Assembly: GCA_037441565.1 (NCBI GenBank)
Contig: JBBIRW010000007.1
Coordinates: forward strand, 54,938-118,937
From: JBBIRW01 sp037441565
GTDB taxonomy: Bacteria > Desulfobacterota > JBBIRW01
Length of the DNA: 64,000 nt
Reading direction: 5' to 3'
The position numbers and the translations under genes were made by a program. Below the pieces are notes generated by a model. That model saw nothing but the letters and a program-made list of their open reading frames with translations, made no database searches and was not told the DNA's origin. Positions 33,942 through 42,143 of the stretch are shown here, piece by piece (position 1 is the stretch's first letter; the number at the start of each line of letters is the position of its first letter).

Positions 33942-35493
33942 AAGGTCCTGATGTAACAACAGGTATCCTTTCGAAATTATAACATGGCGGTGGGGAAGGA
34001 ATCGTCCATTCAAGCGATAGTGCATTCCATGGATTATCAGACGCCTTTTCCCCCACAAACGCTGAACGAACAACATTGAAAACGGAAAGCAGGAAACCAG
34101 CTATCAGTATATACCCTCCGATAACTGTTACCCTGAATAGCACAGTAAACTCTGGAGGATAGCTCCAGTACCTCCTCGGCATGCCCATGAGTCCCAGCTG
34201 GAAAAGGGGTATGAAAGCGAAAAGGGAACCGATCATGATCAGCCAGAATGAAAGCCTTGCCATGCGCTCATTATACATGCGCCCTGTGAATTTTGGAAAC
34301 CAGAAATAAATACCCGCAAAAGCCACAGATGTCATGGCAAGTGATAGAACCATATGGAAATGGGCAACAACCCAGTATGTATCATGAACATGGAGGTCAA
34401 TTGCAATAAGCCCATTTCCAACGCCCGTAACACCGCCGATAACAAAAAGACTTATAAAACCTATCACATAGAGCATAGGCGCCCTGAATTCTATTGCTCC
34501 CCTATGCATCGTTCCAAGCCAGTTGAATACCTTTATACCCGTTGGAACAGCAATGAGTATTGTAAGCATCGATTGCATGATCCTTGCCCAATCCTCTACA
34601 CCTTTTGTGAATAGATGATGAATCCATACGGAAAACCCGAGGATGGTAATTGACATAATTGCAATGACCATACTCCTGTATCCAAATATCTTTTTCCTTG
34701 AAAAGGTTGATACAATTTCCGATACAATTCCAAATGCAGGAAGCGCAACAACATAAACAGCAGGGTGTCCGTAAAACCAGAATAGATGCTGATAAAGCAT
34801 CGGAGATCCACCCATTGAAGGATTATAGAAATTTGTTCCCAAGTATCGATCAAAAAGAAGGAGTGTTACAGCTCCCGCAAGAACAGGTATTCCAAAAAGC
34901 TGAATTATAAAAGCACTGAGCATCCCCCATATAGCGAGATTGAGTCTTCCCCATGTCATACCTGGTGCCCTCATACAGATTATAGTTGTTATAAAGTTCA
35001 CAGCAGATGCGAGGGCAGATCCACCGAGAAGATGAACGGAGAAAACATAAAGCGAAGTATTCGCATCCGTGATTATTGAATACGGTGGATAACCTGTCCA
35101 GCCGATATCGATCCTTCCAGGTGTTACGAGTGCAAGAACTGCCATAACCGTTGCACCTGCAAAAAGCCAGTAGCTCAGGGCATTGAGCCTTGGAAATGCA
35201 ACATCCTTTGCACCTATCATAAGCGGGATAAGGAGATTGGCAAAGAAACCTGTAAAAACTGGAATCATCCACCATAAAATCATTGCTGCTCCATGAATTG
35301 TGAAGAATACATTGTATGTTTTTGCACCTATTATATCCATTCCTGGGGACCACTGTTCTGCCTTAATAAAGATGGCAAGGATAAGTCCGAGCACAAAAGC
35401 AGTAAGACTTGTTATAAGATAGAGAACTGCAATCCTTTTATGGTCTGTTGTAAATATCCATTCCTTTATACTAAAGCCCTTTTTTTCTGACAT
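33916..35493 (-). CDS. coxA: Second cytochrome c oxidase subunit I, A-type with unusual helix VI
   Basis: The 525-residue protein has the full ligand set: H68 (TIHG), H243 and Y247 (YGHPAVY), H292/H293, H378 and H380 (AHFHMVL), and K321 of the K-channel (TGIKVFNW). In helix VI the motif is YGHPAVY. It lacks the Glu of A1 enzymes (GHPEVY) and the Ser of the A2 Tyr-Ser pair (YSHPxVY), keeping only the Tyr. It is therefore a distinct proton-path variant or a divergent A2 member. It should reduce O2 in the cytoplasmic membrane. It sits in the order coxC, SCO-coxB-cyt c fusion, coxA, ctaB, all minus strand. Confidence 0.95.
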   Translation of the reverse strand: MSEKKGFSIKEWIFTTDHKRIAVLYLITSLTAFVLGLILAIFIKAEQWSPGMDIIGAKTYNVFFTIHGAAMILWWMIPVFTGFFANLLIPLMIGAKDVAFPRLNALSYWLFAGATVMAVLALVTPGRIDIGWTGYPPYSIITDANTSLYVFSVHLLGGSALASAVNFITTIICMRAPGMTWGRLNLAIWGMLSAFIIQLFGIPVLAGAVTLLLFDRYLGTNFYNPSMGGSPMLYQHLFWFYGHPAVYVVALPAFGIVSEIVSTFSRKKIFGYRSMVIAIMSITILGFSVWIHHLFTKGVEDWARIMQSMLTILIAVPTGIKVFNWLGTMHRGAIEFRAPMLYVIGFISLFVIGGVTGVGNGLIAIDLHVHDTYWVVAHFHMVLSLAMTSVAFAGIYFWFPKFTGRMYNERMARLSFWLIMIGSLFAFIPLFQLGLMGMPRRYWSYPPEFTVLFRVTVIGGYILIAGFLLSVFNVVRSAFVGEKASDNPWNALSLEWTIPSPPPCYNFERIPVVTSGPYEYGRAKK

Positions 35494-35509
35494 ATAAAAT
35501 CACCTCCAG

Positions 35510-37285
35510 TTATTTCAGCGATTTAAGATATGCGATTATGGAATATATCTGTCTTTCGGAAAGCCTGTATGGTGGCATTGCTGCAGGATAACCTTTAACA
35601 ATCTTCTCTGAGGGATAAAGTATTGAGTGTTCTATATACTCCTCATCAACCTTCATGCTTCCACCATCCTCGAACCTTGTTTCCCTCCCAAATATTCCTT
35701 TAAATGTTGGACCTGTTGATTCCTCCCCCGTAACTGTGTGACATCCCAGACATCCCAGGATCTCAACAAGCCTCCTTCCCTCATTGATATCGGGTAAAGC
35801 TTCTCCCTCACTCTTCGCCTTTGATATCCATGCATTGAAATCCTCCCTCTTCATTGCTATCACCTTTGCAATCATCATAGAATGACCATTTCCGCAGAAC
35901 TCCGTGCAGAATGCCCTGTATAATCCTGGCTTTTCCGCATTAAACCACAGATACGTTATCCTTCCCGGAATTGCTTCCTCCTGAATATGGAAATCTGGAA
36001 GGAAAAATCCATGAAGCACATCCCTGCTTGTAAGGCTGATCCTTACAGGAATTCCGGCAGGAATAACAATCTCATTTACCCCTTTTATTCCTTCAGGGTA
36101 GGTAACATTCCATCCCCACATGAACCCCTCGACGCTGATCTCATATGCATTGGATGGAACACCTCTGAATTTCTGATAAATACTCCATGTCTGGATCCCT
36201 AAGAAAATAACAATCACAAGAGGAATAACAGTCCATATAATTTCAACAAGTGAATTCCCCTCAATGTAATCCCCTTCTTCCCTTCCTCTTCCCTTTCTGT
36301 AACGGATGCAAATATAAATTAACGGAATCGTTACAACTAACCAGACGGCGAACATAAGTATAAGATAGATACCGAAGTGCTGATCCCACAGCCTCGATGG
36401 ATTGCTTGCATCAGATGCGAGTGCATCTTTTCCGGAAATGAAAGTTATGAAAGGGATCAGTAGCAGTAACTCTGATCTCCTTTTCTTTACATAAATAACA
36501 ATGGAGAGCAACCCGGTAATAACCCCCATAAAAATTCCAGCTGCAATAAAAAGAAGCGGAATGTTTATCACATATGTTCGTGATCCTGGATCGTATTTAT
36601 AGCATGCAAATGTAATCATGCTCGCTATCGAAACACTTCCAGAAATCCCCTTCATTGATTCAAGTATTGCTAACCGAACGTTGAATGGATCAGGTTTTGA
36701 TCCATAAAGATATCTTGTTATCCTTCCTTCGGGAGAGATAAATATGTAAACAGATGGATGTACAAACATTCCATCTTGAATTGAATAGAAGAACCGATAT
36801 CCCGTGCTCTCGACCAGCTTATTTATATTTTCATCTGTCGTTGTTGCAAATTTCCATTGATTAAATACTTCTGATCTCTTTTTATTAAAAACTCTTTCAT
36901 AGAATTCTAATGCTTTTGATGGTGTATCCTTGCTGTTAAAGCTCAAAATAAGAACATGGTAATCTTTTCCATTTTTTAAATCCCTTATCTCATTCAATGC
37001 ATCAAAAAGTCCCTCAACAAGAAGCGGGCAGATATGTGGACAATCATAATAAACAAGCGTAAGGATCAGGACTTTGCCCTTGAATTGCGAAATAGAAAAT
37101 TCTTTCCTGCTTTTATCCGTAAAAGTTATTTCTGCAACGGATCTTCCGAGATGTTTTTCTTCTTCTATCTTTAAAATCGCCGGATTGAAATCCGAGGTTG
37201 ATATAGTAGGAATCTTTGCCTCTAAATCAGCATTAAATGAAAGTATAAAGAAGATCAAAATAACCAATCTTCCAATCGATACCAT
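35510..37285 (-). CDS. Triple fusion: SCO copper chaperone, cytochrome oxidase subunit II (CuA), cytochrome c
   Basis: One uninterrupted 591-residue frame. Residues 1-23 are a signal peptide. Residues about 45-215 are a SCO thioredoxin domain with CPHIC (C82, C86) and H176. A membrane helix spans about 242-266. A hydrophobic, signal-like stretch (272-284, then DALASDAS) precedes subunit II helices at about 304-327 and 346-368. The CuA domain has H425, C460, E462, C464, H468 and M471. The cytochrome c domain (about 500-591) has C512-x2-C515-H516 and M570. Thus a copper-delivery domain is joined to the CuA subunit it normally matures. Processing after DALASDA is conceivable. It lies 13 bp after coxC and 16 bp before coxA. 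Confidence 0.93.
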   Translation of the reverse strand: MVSIGRLVILIFFILSFNADLEAKIPTISTSDFNPAILKIEEEKHLGRSVAEITFTDKSRKEFSISQFKGKVLILTLVYYDCPHICPLLVEGLFDALNEIRDLKNGKDYHVLILSFNSKDTPSKALEFYERVFNKKRSEVFNQWKFATTTDENINKLVESTGYRFFYSIQDGMFVHPSVYIFISPEGRITRYLYGSKPDPFNVRLAILESMKGISGSVSIASMITFACYKYDPGSRTYVINIPLLFIAAGIFMGVITGLLSIVIYVKKRRSELLLLIPFITFISGKDALASDASNPSRLWDQHFGIYLILMFAVWLVVTIPLIYICIRYRKGRGREEGDYIEGNSLVEIIWTVIPLVIVIFLGIQTWSIYQKFRGVPSNAYEISVEGFMWGWNVTYPEGIKGVNEIVIPAGIPVRISLTSRDVLHGFFLPDFHIQEEAIPGRITYLWFNAEKPGLYRAFCTEFCGNGHSMMIAKVIAMKREDFNAWISKAKSEGEALPDINEGRRLVEILGCLGCHTVTGEESTGPTFKGIFGRETRFEDGGSMKVDEEYIEHSILYPSEKIVKGYPAAMPPYRLSERQIYSIIAYLKSLK

Positions 37286-37298
37286 TTTTTCCTCCTCA

Positions 37299-38042
37299 TC
37301 AAGCTTTTAGAAAGCTATACGGGAGGATATAAACCAATGAAAGAATGAGAAGCCATAGACCATCAACAAAATGCCAGTAGTATCCGCAAATCCTTACAAC
37401 ACTTCTACGAATTCCTCCAGCTCCTTTTCTAATTGAAAGAAGCAGAATATAAAGCTGAAACAAAACACCCACAAGAACATGGGAGCCGTGAAGACCTGTT
37501 ATCAGATAAAAATATGTTCCGTAGGAGTTACTTGTAATAGTTAATCCTTCAGATATAAGCCTGCTCCATTCCCTTGCCTGTCCCATAAGAAAAAGAAGGC
37601 CAAGCACAATTGTCAAGGAAAGCCATTGCTTCATGTATTTCCTTTCAGCCATCTGAATTGTTACACTCGAGGAAATAAGAATGACTGTCAGGATCATTGC
37701 AAAACCAAGTGGTGGAATGTCTGCTGGTATTCCTGGAGATATCCATTCCCCTTTGGGAAGCATGCTGTATAAGTATGCGCTTAAAACTCCGCTAAAGAGT
37801 GCGATCTCAGATAGGATAAAAACCACCATTGCCGTAGTGCTGATCCTTTCTTCTGAATCCGATTCGAATACCTCGGATACCCATCCTGTGAGGCTTATGA
37901 TTGTGCCCGCAGCACCCAGACAGGCTGTAAAAAGGCCTCCGACAGGAATCTTCCACTGAAATGAGATCATAAAACCCATCATGATGAGGAATGATGAAAA
38001 AGCTGTAAAAAATGGCCAGATGCTTACAAATTGAGTATGCAT
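37299..38042 (-). CDS. coxC: Cytochrome c oxidase subunit III of the second oxidase
   Basis: The 247-residue protein has about seven membrane helices. Typical subunit III segments are STTAMVVFILSEIALFSGVL (about 68-87), LMGQAREWSRLISEGLTITS, GLHGSHVLVGVLFQL and YYWHFVDGLWLLILSLVYI. It is longer than the subunit III of the first oxidase and keeps the two N-terminal helices. It is the first gene of the second oxidase cluster. A near-palindrome resembling that in front of rrf2 lies 20-34 bases upstream of its ATG. No subunit IV gene is found in this cluster. Confidence 0.92.
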   Translation of the reverse strand: MHTQFVSIWPFFTAFSSFLIMMGFMISFQWKIPVGGLFTACLGAAGTIISLTGWVSEVFESDSEERISTTAMVVFILSEIALFSGVLSAYLYSMLPKGEWISPGIPADIPPLGFAMILTVILISSSVTIQMAERKYMKQWLSLTIVLGLLFLMGQAREWSRLISEGLTITSNSYGTYFYLITGLHGSHVLVGVLFQLYILLLSIRKGAGGIRRSVVRICGYYWHFVDGLWLLILSLVYILPYSFLKA

Positions 38043-38061
38043 CCTTCACCCCCATAAAATG

Positions 38062-38076
38062 GGATAATATTTGTCC
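38062..38076 (-). promoter_or_regulatory. Candidate Rrf2 operator over the -10 region of the second coxC
   Basis: Read on the minus strand this is GGACAAATATTATCC. It matches 13 of 15 positions with the near-palindrome before rrf2 when that is read on the opposite strand. It contains a -10-like TATTAT, so bound repressor would block RNA polymerase. No experimental support is available. Confidence 0.5.
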
Positions 38077-38095
38077 AGTTTAAACACAAAAATTT

Positions 38096-38497
38096 TTATA
38101 TTCTATTAGAAAGCATTTTGAAGTTTATCCTGCTAAGTCTTCCTTCCATTTCCTTCCTCATTTCAACCCATACTGGATGAACAGAACAGCTGTTGCTAAG
38201 AGTGCACAATCTTTTGTTGATAGCACACCTGTTAAATGCAACGGGGCCATCTATTGCCTGGATTACATCCAGAAGATTTATCTCCTCCAGCCTTCTTGCC
38301 AGCTGAAAACCCCCCTTTATGCCACGGTATGATCTCACCAGCCCTACCCTTGTAAGTTTTTGCAGAATCTTTGAAAGAAAATCCCTGGGGATCCTTTTCG
38401 CCCTTGCAATCTCCTTCGCCATTGTTATCTTTCCCTCATTCTCAGCAAGGTATAACACACATCTGATAGCGTAATCTGCCTGCCTTGTAATCTGCAT
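38096..38497 (-). CDS. Rrf2-family transcriptional regulator
   Basis: From the ATG at 38497 the protein has 133 residues. It starts MQITRQADYAIRCVLYLAEN, the signature of Rrf2-type winged-helix proteins. The recognition helix region is RIPRDFLSKILQKL, and the wing SYRGIKGGFQLAR. Three cysteines in RCAINKRLCTLSNSC (about residues 92-106) are the expected Fe-S cluster ligands, as in IscR/NsrR. It probably senses NO, O2 or Fe-S status and represses its own gene and the second oxidase operon. It lies 53 bp upstream of coxC in the same direction and is divergent from the ferredoxin oxidoreductase operon. Confidence 0.9.
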   Translation of the reverse strand: MQITRQADYAIRCVLYLAENEGKITMAKEIARAKRIPRDFLSKILQKLTRVGLVRSYRGIKGGFQLARRLEEINLLDVIQAIDGPVAFNRCAINKRLCTLSNSCSVHPVWVEMRKEMEGRLSRINFKMLSNRI

Positions 38498-38503
38498 AAT
38501 ACA

Positions 38504-38518
38504 GGACAAAATTTATCC
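38504..38518. promoter_or_regulatory. Candidate Rrf2 auto-operator
   Basis: GGACAAAATTTATCC is an interrupted palindrome (7-bp arms, one mismatch, central A). It covers the -10 of the candidate rrf2 promoter and is 7-21 bases before the rrf2 start codon. The same motif occurs before the second coxC. Confidence 0.5.
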
Positions 38519-38539
38519 TCTTTTGATCAATTATGTCAA
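38512..38539 (-). promoter_or_regulatory. Candidate rrf2 promoter
   Basis: On the minus strand a consensus TTGACA (38539-38534) is followed after 16 bases by GATAAA (38517-38512). The -10 lies inside the near-palindrome, which fits autorepression. Confidence 0.5.
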
Positions 38540-38566
38540 GAAAATTATTTTTTAAGGATGCCTCCT

Positions 38567-38582
38567 AATTAACCGGGTAATT
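38567..38582. promoter_or_regulatory. 16-bp near-palindrome upstream of the ferredoxin oxidoreductase operon
   Basis: AATTAACCGGGTAATT equals its own complement at 14 of 16 positions. It lies about 100 bases before porG and about 70 bases before rrf2, so it could serve either gene. The binding protein is unknown. Confidence 0.3.
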
Positions 38583-38644
38583 TCTGTAGGTTAAAAATAA
38601 AGGGATGGGCTAATTTTTTTTACCCCCTGGAAGTAAAAATTTTA

Positions 38645-38650
38645 TATAAT
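38645..38650 (+). promoter_or_regulatory. Candidate -10 element of the por-nuo operon
   Basis: A perfect TATAAT lies 34 bases before the porG start. The region 17 bases upstream is C-rich and gives no clear -35; a TTTACC at 38619-38624 is too far (20 bases). Confidence 0.4.
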
Positions 38651-38684
38651 AAAAGATGGCAGATGGAAAGGAAAGGATCCTTCC

Positions 38685-39245
38685 ATGGTAGAGATAAGAT
38701 TTCATGGGAGAGGGGGACAGGGTGCGGTCACCAGCGCGGAACTACTTGCACTTGCTGCCATTGAAGAAGGAAAATTTGCACAGGCCATACCAAGTTTTGG
38801 TCCTGAAAGGAGAGGCGCTCCTGTTGCTGCATATGTAAGGATAAGCAGAAACAGGATAAAATATAGATTCGGGATTTACAATCCCGATATAGTCGTTGTT
38901 CTTGATCCAAGCCTTTTAGGTCTTCCTATTGTCAAATCAGGCCTTAAAGAGGATGGTGTCCTCGTTGTCAACACTCATGAATCGGAAGATGAGGTCAGGG
39001 AAAGTATTAAGTATGATGGCACGCTTGCCATTGTTGATGCCTCTTCTATTGCAATAAAGACCCTTGGAATCCCTGTCACCAATACCTGTATGCTTGGGGC
39101 GCTTCTGAAAGCCTCAGAAGTTGTTTCCCTTGAATCCTTTTTTAACCCTATGAAACAGAAGTTCAAAGGGGCAGCGGAGAAAAATCTCGATGCAATGAAA
39201 CAGTCCTATAATGAAACAATAATTTTTAAAAAGAGGCTCTTATGA
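38685..39245 (+). CDS. porG: 2-oxoacid:ferredoxin oxidoreductase, gamma subunit
   Basis: The 186-residue protein is a complete gamma subunit of the pyruvate/ketoisovalerate ferredoxin oxidoreductase family. It starts EIRFHGRGGQGAVTSAELLA (residues 3-22) and has FGPERRGAPVAAYVRIS and the late block NTCMLGALLKASEVVSLES. It helps bind CoA in the four-subunit enzyme. It is the first gene of an operon gamma-delta-alpha-beta followed by nuoE-, nuoF- and nuoG-like genes, and overlaps the delta gene by 4 bp. Confidence 0.93.
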   Translation: MVEIRFHGRGGQGAVTSAELLALAAIEEGKFAQAIPSFGPERRGAPVAAYVRISRNRIKYRFGIYNPDIVVVLDPSLLGLPIVKSGLKEDGVLVVNTHESEDEVRESIKYDGTLAIVDASSIAIKTLGIPVTNTCMLGALLKASEVVSLESFFNPMKQKFKGAAEKNLDAMKQSYNETIIFKKRLL

Positions 39246-39538
39246 AATTTAAACCTGCTCATGAATTAGGATGGAAGGAACTTAAGCCGGGATATATAAT
39301 AGATGATCCCGGCAATTCAATTCATTATAAAACGGGAAGCTGGAGATCGCGCCTTCCTGTCTGGGATTACTCCCGATGCATCAAATGTGGTATATGTTAC
39401 ATTTTCTGTCCTGACAACGCTGTTATCCAGAGATCAGATAGATACTTTGAAGTTGATCTCGATTTCTGCAAAGGTTGCGGAATCTGTGCCAGAGAATGCT
39501 ACACCCAATGTATAACAATGAAAGAGGAAAGGGTTTAG
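39242..39538 (+). CDS. porD: 2-oxoacid:ferredoxin oxidoreductase, delta subunit (2 x [4Fe-4S])
   Basis: The 98-residue ferredoxin-like subunit has two cubane motifs, CIKCGICYIFCP (about residues 41-52) and CKGCGICARECY, after an N-terminal stretch (HELGWKELKPG) typical of PorD. It carries electrons from the TPP site in the beta subunit to soluble ferredoxin or, in this operon, perhaps to the Nuo-like module. It overlaps porG by 4 bp, and porA starts 2 bp after it. Confidence 0.93.
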   Translation: MKFKPAHELGWKELKPGYIIDDPGNSIHYKTGSWRSRLPVWDYSRCIKCGICYIFCPDNAVIQRSDRYFEVDLDFCKGCGICARECYTQCITMKEERV

Positions 39539-39540
39539 AT

Positions 39541-40716
39541 ATGGGAAAGGTTGTCGGGATGGAGATAAGTATTGCTGCTGCTGAGGCTGTAAAGCAGTGC
39601 AATGTGGATGTTATCTCAGCATATCCTATAACCCCCCAAACACATATAGTTGAAAAATTAAGTGAATTTGTAGCAAATGGTGAGCTTGATGCAGAATTTA
39701 TACCGGTTGAGAGCGAACATAGTGCATTGAGTGTTTGTGTTGGTTCATCTGCATGTGGGGCAAGGACATTTACCTGCACAAGTTCTCAAGGCCTCATTTT
39801 GATGAGTGAAATCGTCTATATAACCTCTGCAATGAGGCTTCCGGTTTTTATGATCCTTGCAAACAGATCCCTTTCTGCACCTCTTTCCATATGGGTTGAT
39901 CATTCTGATGTTATGTCAATAAGGGATTGTGGATGGATTCAGGTCTTTGCAGCCAATGGTCAGGAGGTTTACGATCATGTATTTCATGCATTCAAAGTAA
40001 GCGAAAATGAATCTGTTCTTCTTCCATATATACTCAACATAGATGGATTCATACTCACCCATGTTGTTGAACCGATAGAACTCATTGATCAGGAAATTGT
40101 AGATAAATATCTTCCTCCATTTAATCCACCATACAGGCTTGATCCTGATAGACCATTAACGATGGGTGCTTATGGTGTTCCTGAAGTTTATATGGAATCA
40201 AAGATGGCACAGGACATGGCATTGAAAAATGCTTTTCCTTATATCATTAATGCATGGAAAGAATTCGGAGACCTCACTGGAAGATACTATAATCCCGTTG
40301 AAACATATAGATCTGAAGATGCAGACATACTTCTTGTGACAATGGGTTCTATGGGTGAAACAGCAGAGGTTGCTGTTGATGAATTAAGGGAAGACAATAT
40401 TGCTGCAGGTATTGTGAAAATAAGGCTATGGAGGCCATTCCCTTACGAGGATTTTATAAACAAGGTATCAAGGGCGCAGATCCTTGTTGTTGTTGACAGA
40501 TCACTTTCCTATGGAGGACCTGGTGGTCCAGTGGCATCAGAAATAAGGGGTGCACTCTACCACCTTGATAAGAGACCATATGTTATGAATTTTATTGCCG
40601 GTCTTGGGGGAAGGGACATCACGATTAATGATTTCAAAGAAATGATCGATCATGCAATCAAAAATGCACATAAATCAAGGCAGGAAGATTATATTTTATT
40701 TGGGACAAGGGAGTGA
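39541..40716 (+). CDS. porA: 2-oxoacid:ferredoxin oxidoreductase, alpha subunit
   Basis: From the ATG at 39541 the protein has 391 residues. Visible are the N-terminal AVKQCNVDVISAYPITPQTH, with the conserved YPITPxT motif, then VESEHSALSVCVGSSACGAR and FTCTSSQGLILMSE, and the C-terminal AQILVVVDRSLSYGGPGGPV. The alpha subunit forms part of the TPP/substrate pocket. The motifs are of the pyruvate-type enzyme rather than the fused 2-oxoglutarate type, but substrate should be tested. An upstream in-frame extension inside porD is rejected. Confidence 0.93.
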   Translation: MGKVVGMEISIAAAEAVKQCNVDVISAYPITPQTHIVEKLSEFVANGELDAEFIPVESEHSALSVCVGSSACGARTFTCTSSQGLILMSEIVYITSAMRLPVFMILANRSLSAPLSIWVDHSDVMSIRDCGWIQVFAANGQEVYDHVFHAFKVSENESVLLPYILNIDGFILTHVVEPIELIDQEIVDKYLPPFNPPYRLDPDRPLTMGAYGVPEVYMESKMAQDMALKNAFPYIINAWKEFGDLTGRYYNPVETYRSEDADILLVTMGSMGETAEVAVDELREDNIAAGIVKIRLWRPFPYEDFINKVSRAQILVVVDRSLSYGGPGGPVASEIRGALYHLDKRPYVMNFIAGLGGRDITINDFKEMIDHAIKNAHKSRQEDYILFGTRE

Positions 40717-40723
40717 AACAAAA

Positions 40724-41662
40724 ATGATAAATTATACTGTATATGTTCCAAACCTCTTAACAAAAAAAGAATACTTCGCTGCAGGACATAGAGCATGCCA
40801 GGGATGTGGCCTTGCTCTTGCTGTGCGCTACACAATGAAAGCTGCTGGTGAGAATGTTATTGTTGCAAATGCAACTGGATGTCTTGAAATCATATCAACC
40901 CCTATCCCTTACACATCATGGTGCGTTCCCTGGATACATGTTGCCTTTGAAAATGCAGCAGCTGTTATATCAGGTGTTGAGGCTGCTTATAAGGTGATGG
41001 AAAGAAAAGGAAGAATAAAAAAGAGAAAGATATATTTCCTTACCCTTGCAGGAGACGGAGGAACAACGGATATAGGTCTTCAGGCACTGAGTGGTGCGAT
41101 GGAGAGGTTTCACAATTTTACCTATATCTGCTTCGATAATGAGGCATACATGAATACGGGAATTCAGAGATCAGGCTCAACCCCATTTGGTGCACATACA
41201 ACAACATCACCTGCTGGAAGTGTAAAACGCGGTCAGAGCACCTGGAAAAAGGATATGCCGGCAATATGCGTTGCTCACAATATTCCTTATGTTGCAACAG
41301 CAAACATCAGTTATCCCTTTGATCTTATGGAAAAGATTAAAAAGGCACTTGAAACAGAGGGCCCATCATATGTTCATGTGCTTTCTGTTTGCCCAACTGG
41401 ATGGGGACATCCTCCTGATGATACCATTAAAATTGGAAGGCTTGCAACAGAAACAGGTATATTTCCACTCTATGAAGTAGTAAATGGGAGATATAGATTA
41501 ACAATTGATTTTCCGGATCTCAAGCCTGTTGAAGAATATCTCCATGCACAGGCAAGATTCAAACATCTCAGGGATGAGGAAATAAGATATATTCAGGAGA
41601 GGGTTCATAAGGAATATAAAAAATTAAGAAGACTTCAGGAAATAACACAAAAGATGGAATAA
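40724..41662 (+). CDS. porB: 2-oxoacid:ferredoxin oxidoreductase, beta subunit (TPP, [4Fe-4S])
   Basis: From the ATG at 40724 the protein has 312 residues. Cluster ligands are in RACQGCGLALAVRY and the later NATGCLEII; the TPP-Mg block is AGDGGTTDIGLQALSGAMER with FDNEAYMNTGIQRSGSTP. VLSVCPTGWGHPPD supplies the last cluster Cys. It decarboxylates the 2-oxoacid and makes acyl-CoA with the other subunits. The upstream frame inside porA is rejected. It ends 4 bp before the nuoE-like gene, so the enzyme and the NADH-linked module are co-expressed. Confidence 0.93.
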   Translation: MINYTVYVPNLLTKKEYFAAGHRACQGCGLALAVRYTMKAAGENVIVANATGCLEIISTPIPYTSWCVPWIHVAFENAAAVISGVEAAYKVMERKGRIKKRKIYFLTLAGDGGTTDIGLQALSGAMERFHNFTYICFDNEAYMNTGIQRSGSTPFGAHTTTSPAGSVKRGQSTWKKDMPAICVAHNIPYVATANISYPFDLMEKIKKALETEGPSYVHVLSVCPTGWGHPPDDTIKIGRLATETGIFPLYEVVNGRYRLTIDFPDLKPVEEYLHAQARFKHLRDEEIRYIQERVHKEYKKLRRLQEITQKME

Positions 41663-41666
41663 GAAT

Positions 41667-42140
41667 ATGATCAAGCTTACAAATATCAGGGGAAAGGTTG
41701 ACAGAATTATTGACATTTATAACGGCGACAGGGGTCAGATCGTTTCAATCCTTCAGGATATTCAGGAAGAATATCTTTATCTTCCCAGAAAAGCACTTGA
41801 GTATATAAGTGAAAGATTAAACATTCCACTTTCTCAGCTATACAGTGTGGCAACTTTTTATCGGGCAATGAGGCTAAAGCCCCGGGGAAGATATCTCATA
41901 CGTGTTTGTCTCGGAACAGCATGTCATATAAGGGGTGGTCCATTAATACTGGAGAGAATCGAGAGGGAGCTCGGCATTAAGGCTGGAGATACAAGCAGTG
42001 ATATGAAATTTACCGTTGAAACAGTAAACTGTGTTGGAGCCTGTGCCCTTGGTCCTATAGTAATCTGCAATGACGAACTACGCTCTCATATGACAACAGT
42101 AAAGGCATTATCACTTATAAAAAAGCTCAAGAAGGATTGA
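41667..42140 (+). CDS. nuoE: NuoE-like [2Fe-2S] subunit
   Basis: The 157-residue thioredoxin-like ferredoxin has the four [2Fe-2S] ligands in RVCLGTACHIRGG (about residues 77-89) and TVNCVGACALGPIV (about 115-128), after the helical N terminus ILQDIQEEYLYLPRKALEYI. It is the NuoE/HoxE/HydC type. With the next two genes it forms an NADH-linked electron module. No other complex I genes (nuoABCDHIJKLMN) and no hydrogenase catalytic gene are found here. Confidence 0.92.
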   Translation: MIKLTNIRGKVDRIIDIYNGDRGQIVSILQDIQEEYLYLPRKALEYISERLNIPLSQLYSVATFYRAMRLKPRGRYLIRVCLGTACHIRGGPLILERIERELGIKAGDTSSDMKFTVETVNCVGACALGPIVICNDELRSHMTTVKALSLIKKLKKD

Positions 42141-42143
42141 AAT

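Noticed and set aside
34850..35353. Long open frame (167 codons) with many cysteines on the minus strand inside coxA
   Set aside because: It lies in another frame of the well-supported second coxA, has no ribosome site and no family resemblance; it is a by-product of the coxA codons.
36480..36520. A new start for subunit II inside the SCO-CoxII-cytochrome c gene, because AAGGAGAT occurs here
   Set aside because: The following in-frame codons give no ATG, GTG or TTG at a usable distance, so the single fused frame is the simpler reading.
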